From the NCBI GenBank assembly GCA_003427395.1, contig BFEA01000362.1:381323-402675 (forward strand): DNA of 21,353 bases, given 5' to 3'. A model generated the notes under the pieces. It saw only the letters and a list, made by a program, of their open reading frames with translations, had not been told where the DNA came from and searched no databases. The translations under genes and the position numbers were made by a program. Every line of letters begins with the position of its first letter. Positions within the stretch are counted from its first letter, which is position 1. The stretch is from Chara braunii. Taxonomy: Eukaryota; Streptophyta; Charophyceae; Charales; Characeae. Shown in pieces: positions 16,746 to 21,353 of the stretch.

Positions 16746-18095
16746 AAGAATCATGAATTGAAATCATCAACAAAAAGTCAACCTCAAAATGAAAAGCTTG
16801 GGTATAAGAACATTATTAGTAGATTTTGAATTATAAGACTGCCAAGTCACGTGTGGCTGAATCCTAATCCAATACAAAGCAGCCTCCCATCCCTTCGTCC
16901 TCAACCAAACCACTTACCTCACACCCCTCAAACCCTACCCCTGCGTCTTTGGGGAAGGAAGAACTGCCTTCCTCCCTTTGCTAGCATCTAGGCTCAAAGC
17001 AAAGTAAGCACTGAAGACATAAACGGCCATGTTCAATCCCCGAAGGGAATCGAAAACAGTGTGGCACCCCCTCGCCAAACCTGTTGACGAGTCGCCACAG
17101 GGGGTTCAAAACCACCTAAGCTATACCCATACCATATTGTTGAGGAAGAGGGAAGGATTTTCAAAAAACGAGGACGACAAGCCCTAACCTAGTCCAGCGA
17201 CTCCACACCCCCCTGCCCATCTGCCCCACCCTCCTCCCCCCTACCTTACCTCCCGTGGTTATTCCCCGTCACTGCCCAACACCCCCCATCTCCTACCGTG
17301 CGCCACCATATCCCACCGTCGACATCAACGCCAGCTCTCCCGTACGTACCCTTCTCTTGCCTTGCGTCCTTGCATCTTCGCCCACCGCGTCGCCTGACTC
17401 TCCGGTAGATCCTGTGTCCGCCGCTTCGTCTCCAAAATTGCTCCAGCGGGGGCGCAGCGCTCCCGGTCGCGCTGCGCCCCACTGCAGGAATTGAATTCGA
17501 GAAACCAGAATTGAAATTAAAAAATGCAATCAATCAATCAATCAATCACCACGAGAGAAGATTTCAGAGCGTATGGACACACATGCACTTACTGAAGTGC
17601 GAAAAAGAGAAAGACTGTGGAAAAGGGATTCATAGTCATCCCATCGGTGAACGTGTACTCGCATGCGCGCTCCTACTTCCTTTGATTAATACGAAGGCCA
17701 TCGGGAGGAGGAGCAAGAAAAGCAAAGATCCTGAGTTGTTTTCTCGCCTATCCCCTTGACGCTTTTCGCACACTAACATGAGAAAGTGCAAAAAAAAGGT
17801 GGTGGTTGTGTACTCTTACCTATTGTTTCCTTGCAAAGATAGCGAAAAGTATGACTGTTGAGCCTTGCACCGCCCATGGAAAAGATTGGAAGTACACCAG
17901 AGTGAGCGTGACCTTGGTCGGAGTGGACCATTGCATCCCCCCTTGAGGGTTCATGGTTTGCAGCCCTCCTCGTCTGAGGACAGTGCAAGGGACATCCATG
18001 AGTGTGTTTCCCCTGATAGCAACCAATAGAGCAATAGGGCATACTTCTCCTAGCAATCGTTTTCTTCTTCTTCTTCTTGTTCTTCTTCTTTTCTT
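16746..18095. other. Unannotated stretch with a GC hairpin and short microsatellites
   Basis: No gene recognised. It contains a perfect 12-bp stem (GGGGCGCAGCGC at 17449-17460 with 17469-17480, 8-base loop), a (CAAT)n tract at about 17524-17546 and a (CTT)n tract at about 18062-18090. Open frames reach 95 codons with no motifs. Confidence 0.45.
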
Positions 18096-18280
18096 TTAAA
18101 CCACTGGTACCTTTGCCGCTTCAGAAATGAGGGAAAATGCTAGCTCCCGAAGAATTCGGAGGCCAGGCCCGACGACGGCTGCCATTGATAAATCTAATCG
18201 GCGGTCGTCGTTTTGTTTCGGCCTCCTGAAAGGTCGGAGGCCCGCTATTTTCCAAGACGACAAAGGTACTAGTGGTTTAA
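18096..18280. mobile_element. 185-bp MITE with TTAA-bounded terminal inverted repeats
   Basis: TTAAACCACTGGTACCTTTG (18096-18115) is matched in inverse by 18261-18280 with one mismatch. Inverted similarity continues inward, with a GGAGGCC/GGCCTCC pair and a CGACGAC/GTCGTCG pair, so nearly the whole element folds on itself. TTAA stands at both ends, suggesting a TTAA target duplication, as for the element at 4634-5154. TTA/TAA-type insertion (PIF/Harbinger) is an alternative. No coding capacity. Confidence 0.75.
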
Positions 18281-18309
18281 TATATTTTATTTCCAGAAGG
18301 ACTCTAATC

Positions 18310-18326
18310 CACGAACATCAGTCAAT
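18310..18326. repeat. Possible left target-site duplication of the LINE
   Basis: CACGAACATCAGTCAAT resembles CACAAACATGAGTGCAAT at 19401-19418 (15 matches, two mismatches, one gap). It lies directly beside the poly-T tail, and its partner lies where LINE similarity stops. Confidence 0.6.
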
Positions 18327-18453
18327 CCTTTTTTTTTTTTTTTTTTTATTTTTTTTTGAGAAAAACAGTCCCTCCAGTGCTAGCAATGCTGGTAAGAGCA
18401 GACACCGCTAGCACCTGGGGAGAGGCTCCATCTATTGGTGGGGAGCATCACCT

Positions 18454-18472
18454 GCTGGAAAGCGGGTCCAGC
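18454..18472 (-). other. Conserved 3'-UTR hairpin of the LINE
   Basis: Stem GCTGGA/TCCAGC with a 7-base loop, at the same place in all five family copies (3738, 6938, 7439, 14557, 18454). Loops differ between copies while stem pairing is kept. It is a candidate recognition element for the reverse transcriptase. Confidence 0.6.
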
Positions 18473-18777
18473 GTCCCTTGCGATTGAAATGGAAAACACA
18501 TCTCAGAAAGTCTGTAAGCTGAACCTGCCAGCATTGATTACCCTGGAGGCCAGGGGATTGACTGAGCAGGGGGGCGCCCTCTTCACCCTGATGTTTGGCG
18601 CAAGATTTCCTTTGTCACTGCTGGCTCCCCTCCTCTGACCATGGTGATCGGTAATGCCACAAGGTTGGAAACTGTCTCGTTCTGCCGCACCGTCAGGGGC
18701 CAAGCGGAGATCCACTGGGGGGCACCAGTGGGTACTTCCGCCGTCCCCCTGCCTGTCCCATTACTGATACTGACTGT

Positions 18778-19400
18778 CTACCCAACCCATTCTTCCATTG
18801 CTTGGTGGTGGGGCGGGAATGGGTCTGCAAGGTCTTCTGNNNGGCACAGAGGAACATCCGGACTAATCGTGGTCCAGTCCTTGAATACCAAATGATAGTC
18901 CCGGAGAGGCCTTATGCTGGCCGCATCATTCTCGGGCTGAATCCGTGTGTCCCAAGGTCCGGACCAAACCACCTCTGCTACCCATCCCTCCCCCAACCAT
19001 TCTTGGCCAAACTTCGTAATCACCGAGGCAATGTCTTTTGGTTGATGTAATGAGTCCAATGTTTGTTTTGTGACTGCCCATAGTCGAGAAAGTTCTAGTT
19101 GGAACTGCTGTTTGAGGTATTCCTGTTTCTCCTTCCCATCCACCATCACCTTGTCCATGGCAAGGGCACAGCGTTGCCACCAAATAACCCATGGAATCAC
19201 TCGTCTTCCCAGGTGGAACATGTTCCATGCGAAGGTCTGATTTTGGAGGTCCGGGCGATGGCCCAGCAGGATCGCCCGCCACTCCCATGGCCATGCGTGT
19301 CCCGGGACCATGTGTCGCCATATCCTCTCCCACCATCTCCATGTTGCTACCGCTACCGGGCATTGGAGAAAAATGTGCTCTAATCCTATGCACGCAAGCA
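18778..19400 (-). pseudogene. LINE ORF2 C-terminal fragment (zf-RVT-like region)
   Basis: About 206 codons stay open on the minus strand. The N-terminal GLEHIFLQCP followed by TWRWWERIW matches the zinc-finger-like segment at the C-terminus of plant L1-type reverse transcriptases, where a Cys-rich motif leads to EH-F-x-CP and then a Trp-rich helix. WVIWWQRCALAMDKVM and the downstream coiled, Gln/Leu-rich stretch fit the tail of such ORF2 proteins. The endonuclease and reverse-transcriptase domains are missing. The frame starts where LINE similarity begins, with a stop codon shortly upstream. Three unresolved bases (18840-18842) do not break the frame as given. It is non-autonomous and dead as an element. 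Confidence 0.75.
18840..18842. other. Assembly gap (NNN)
   Basis: Three undetermined bases inside the LINE ORF remnant. The true gap length is unknown. Confidence 0.99.
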
Positions 19401-19418
19401 CACAAACATGAGTGCAAT
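19401..19418. repeat. Possible right target-site duplication of the LINE
   Basis: CACAAACATGAGTGCAAT, the partner of 18310-18326. It directly abuts the start of LINE coding similarity. Confidence 0.6.
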
Positions 19419-20452
19419 AGCATCAGAAATTAACGCCCACGCAAAAAGGGGGGTTCAAAATATTCCATACAGCTCCAGAATCTCGTGCACGTTAACTCCT
19501 GTTCGCACCTCTCAGCCAAGATCGACCGGTGCTCTGCGCCATGCTGCGACTTCCATGGTCACCTTAGAGACAAGTGGTGTATCGAATACTGGGGTGTTGA
19601 AACTGGTGTTGACGACTCACACAATGATGTGGGTGAGAGGTGTGCACAGGTGTCAATGCAACAGTATTGCAGTGTGGCTCAACGAGTACGGCGACGAAGT
19701 ACATGGTAGTCATTGCCGCCACAGTCAAAGAAGTCTAGAATTTTCTGAAAAGGTTCGAGCTGTAGTTGAGGTCAGCTGCTTCCAGGAAAAGTCCTTTTTT
19801 TCCCCCCAGGGAAAAGTCCATCTGTCAGTGTTCCCTCAGTTCGGGACAAGCCATCATGGAGCCTGTTTTCCTGTGCCTCATTTTTCAGTCCACATCTTGC
19901 ATTGGGGTACCGGCTGTTGTCCGTAAGTGTGACTGGCCACCTGGCACTGGGGTCAAGGTGGTAGGTGCAGGCTTCACTGATGCTATTTTTAAACCACCAA
20001 AACTTGCCCCAGCTATTCGGCTGCATAAAAAGATAAGAGTAGAAGTGTTTCTAGTCAGATGAATTTGGCCGCTCCTGTAGTGGCCCATACACATTTCCTA
20101 AAGCTGCGGCTTGTTTACGGGCACAACTTTAGGAAGTACTGGTGGTTGAAGCTTTCAATAGCATGAATCTAGTCGTATAGGGACCCAGGTTTTGCACACT
20201 AAGCATGAAGGAGGACGGGGCCATACATGACCTGCGGGCCCCTTTCCGAGGCCGCCCTCCGCCGATGTATTTTATCCACCGTGTGAACCTTTGTTCCATT
20301 TGTTGACATAAGACTGCTAGATGGAGCCTCCCAGGGGGGGGGGAGAGGGGGGTAAAAGACTGCTTGCACGGTTTGTTTGCAATTTGGTGCGCAGTGTGTA
20401 ATCATATCATTTATACATGATTCTCCAATCATTTGCGTACTTGAACGCAAAC

Positions 20453-20453
<1 letters not shown>
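19419..20453. other. Unannotated stretch, no gene recognised
   Basis: A 172-codon plus frame (19408-19926) and several shorter frames overlap here without any recognisable domain. A small hairpin (TTCCTAAAG...CTTTAGGAA) lies near 20094-20134, and a G-run lies at about 20333-20352. Confidence 0.45.

Positions 20454-20501
<48 letters not shown>
20454..20501. repeat. (ATT)n microsatellite
   Basis: Sixteen perfect trinucleotide units; the poly-isoleucine in the overlapping frame is an artefact of it. Confidence 0.97.
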
Positions 20502-20982
20502 GGGGCAAGTACCCCTGTGTCACACCTGTAGTTCAGAATGGGCAAAGAAAACACAGCTCGGCAGGTCCCTGTCCTTCCCAGTTCATGGAGGCAAAAGAAA
20601 CATCTGGCGGCGCTCCCGACTTATGGCAAGTTTAAAATGGGCAGTTTTGTCTTTTCAGGACCCATTCCTTCCCCGGGAACGGGGGCGTCCATTTCAGTTG
20701 GGATAAAGGGTCGGAGGACAGAGTAGAACCTGCCGGGGTTAAAGTCCCACATGCAGCGTAGAGTATCTGGACGTGTTTGTGGAGATGTGGGGTTTAGGAA
20801 ACTCAACGTCATTTCTGCATAGGCACGTCCAGATTCGAGCATCGAGAAAAAGCAAGGCTGCTGGCGGGACTCTGCACCCGGCCCTGTGGAGCTCGAGCAG
20901 AGAGGTTTCAAATTCCGTTACAAGTGGAGTCCCGGTGGACTGCGCAGGCGAATTGAAAACTGGGAGCGGGTGCGAATTTGTT

Positions 20983-20983
<1 letters not shown>
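20502..20983. other. Unannotated stretch
   Basis: A 96-codon minus frame (20621-20911) reads like ordinary protein composition but has no domain I recognise; a short exon or pseudogene cannot be excluded. Confidence 0.4.

Positions 20984-21061
<78 letters not shown>
20984..21061. repeat. (GA)n microsatellite
   Basis: Thirty-nine GA units. Together with the next tract it creates artefactual 149-151 codon frames on both strands. Confidence 0.97.
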
Positions 21062-21065
<4 letters not shown>

Positions 21066-21081
21066 GCACGATGTCACACTA

Positions 21082-21099
21082 CTCTCTCTCTCTCTCTTT

Positions 21100-21134
<35 letters not shown>

Positions 21135-21147
21135 GAGAGAGAGAGAG
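21082..21147. repeat. (CT)n-(GT)n-(GA)n compound microsatellite
   Basis: CT repeats pass into GT repeats and then GAGA. The outer CT and GA parts are complementary and could pair. Confidence 0.95.
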
Positions 21148-21184
21148 CCTGTGACCGGAAAGACAGCTTGCATACATTCGTTAT

Positions 21185-21313
21185 CAGTGTGCATTATGTT
21201 CGGGGGAGGACTGTCTCCCTGATAATTGTCGTATACACACTATCTTTCGGGTCCGATACAGGCAAAATGAGGGTCGTGAAGCCTACAGTGTGCGTTATGT
21301 TGGGGAAGGGCAG
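21185..21313. repeat. 101-bp direct repeat containing a relative of the 2470 repeat
   Basis: CAGTGTGCATTATGTTCGGG (21185) recurs as CAGTGTGCGTTATGTTGGGG (21286). Between them, 21218-21274 aligns with the 46-bp repeat at 2516-2572, including CCTGATAAT and AAAATGAGGGT. Confidence 0.8.
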
Positions 21314-21326
21314 CAGCTATGGACGA

Positions 21327-21353
21327 CTCTCTCTCTCTCTCTCTCTCTCTCTC
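21327..21353. repeat. (CT)n microsatellite at the window end
   Basis: Pure CT repeat running to the last base. Confidence 0.95.

Larger units (their letters stand above)
18327..19400 (-). mobile_element. 5'-truncated L1-like LINE
   Basis: Read on the minus strand: an in-frame C-terminal ORF2 fragment (19400 to 18778), a 3' UTR of about 420 bp with the family hairpin (18454-18472), and a poly-A tail (poly-T at 18329-18357, one A inside). A likely target duplication flanks it (18310-18326 and 19401-19418). Truncation within the ORF, poly-A tail and target duplication are standard outcomes of target-primed reverse transcription. It supplies the identity of the shorter hairpin-family tails elsewhere in the window. 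Confidence 0.78.

Noticed and set aside
17449-17490. Helitron 3' end
   Set aside because: A hairpin is present, but no CTRR end follows at the expected distance.
19408-19926. 172-codon plus-strand open frame next to the LINE
   Set aside because: No family features; it begins inside the probable target duplication and overlaps other open frames.
20739-21222. Open frames of about 150 codons on both strands
   Set aside because: They are created by the (GA)n, (CT)n and (GT)n tracts, which cannot give stops in some frames.

Overview
This window looks like nuclear DNA of a streptophyte, most likely a charophyte alga or other early-diverging plant. The basis is a cox1 fragment that reads like a plant-type mitochondrial gene in the universal code, a plant-type mitochondrial 5S rRNA sequence, diverged nuclear 25S rRNA fragments, and L1-like retroposon tails. 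A Chara-like genome would fit the repeat load, but that is a guess. I find no intact protein-coding gene. The open frames are short, overlap one another and are full of low-complexity sequence, so the window reads as intergenic, repeat-dominated DNA.

Layout. Bases 1-3060 hold a (GA)n tract, purine- and pyrimidine-rich DNA and several small tandem duplications. Bases 3062-4256 hold two mitochondrial-type insertions (cox1 at 3062-3256, 5S rRNA at about 3987-4095), a foldback element (3271-3441), a retroposon tail (3600-3765) and a 62-bp duplication. Bases 4634-5154 are a terminal-inverted-repeat element bounded by TTAA. Bases 6293-6802 are a tRNA-derived SINE with a 16-bp target duplication. 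It lies tail-to-tail with another retroposon tail that is part of a 570-bp inverted repeat (6913-7482). Bases 8387-9668 are AT-rich, degenerate tandem repeats. Bases 11030-12645 hold a 70-bp repeat and rearranged 25S rRNA pseudogene pieces on both strands. Bases 13712-16745 are a stack of tandem repeats (27 bp, 4 bp, about 450 bp, 232 bp) interrupted by a retroposon tail. Bases 18096-18280 are a second TTAA-bounded MITE. Bases 18327-19400 are a 5'-truncated LINE with a readable C-terminal ORF2 fragment. The end is dominated by (ATT)n, (GA)n, (CT)n and (GT)n tracts.

How the parts relate. The main thread is one retroposon 3'-end family, seen five times, that carries a short hairpin. Its stem is kept while its loop varies, and one copy shows a paired substitution. 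The LINE at 18327-19400 carries the same hairpin in its 3' UTR, which identifies the family. The window shows no operon, CRISPR array, defence system or biosynthetic cluster. The most informative content is the mobile-element and organelle/rRNA-insertion record.
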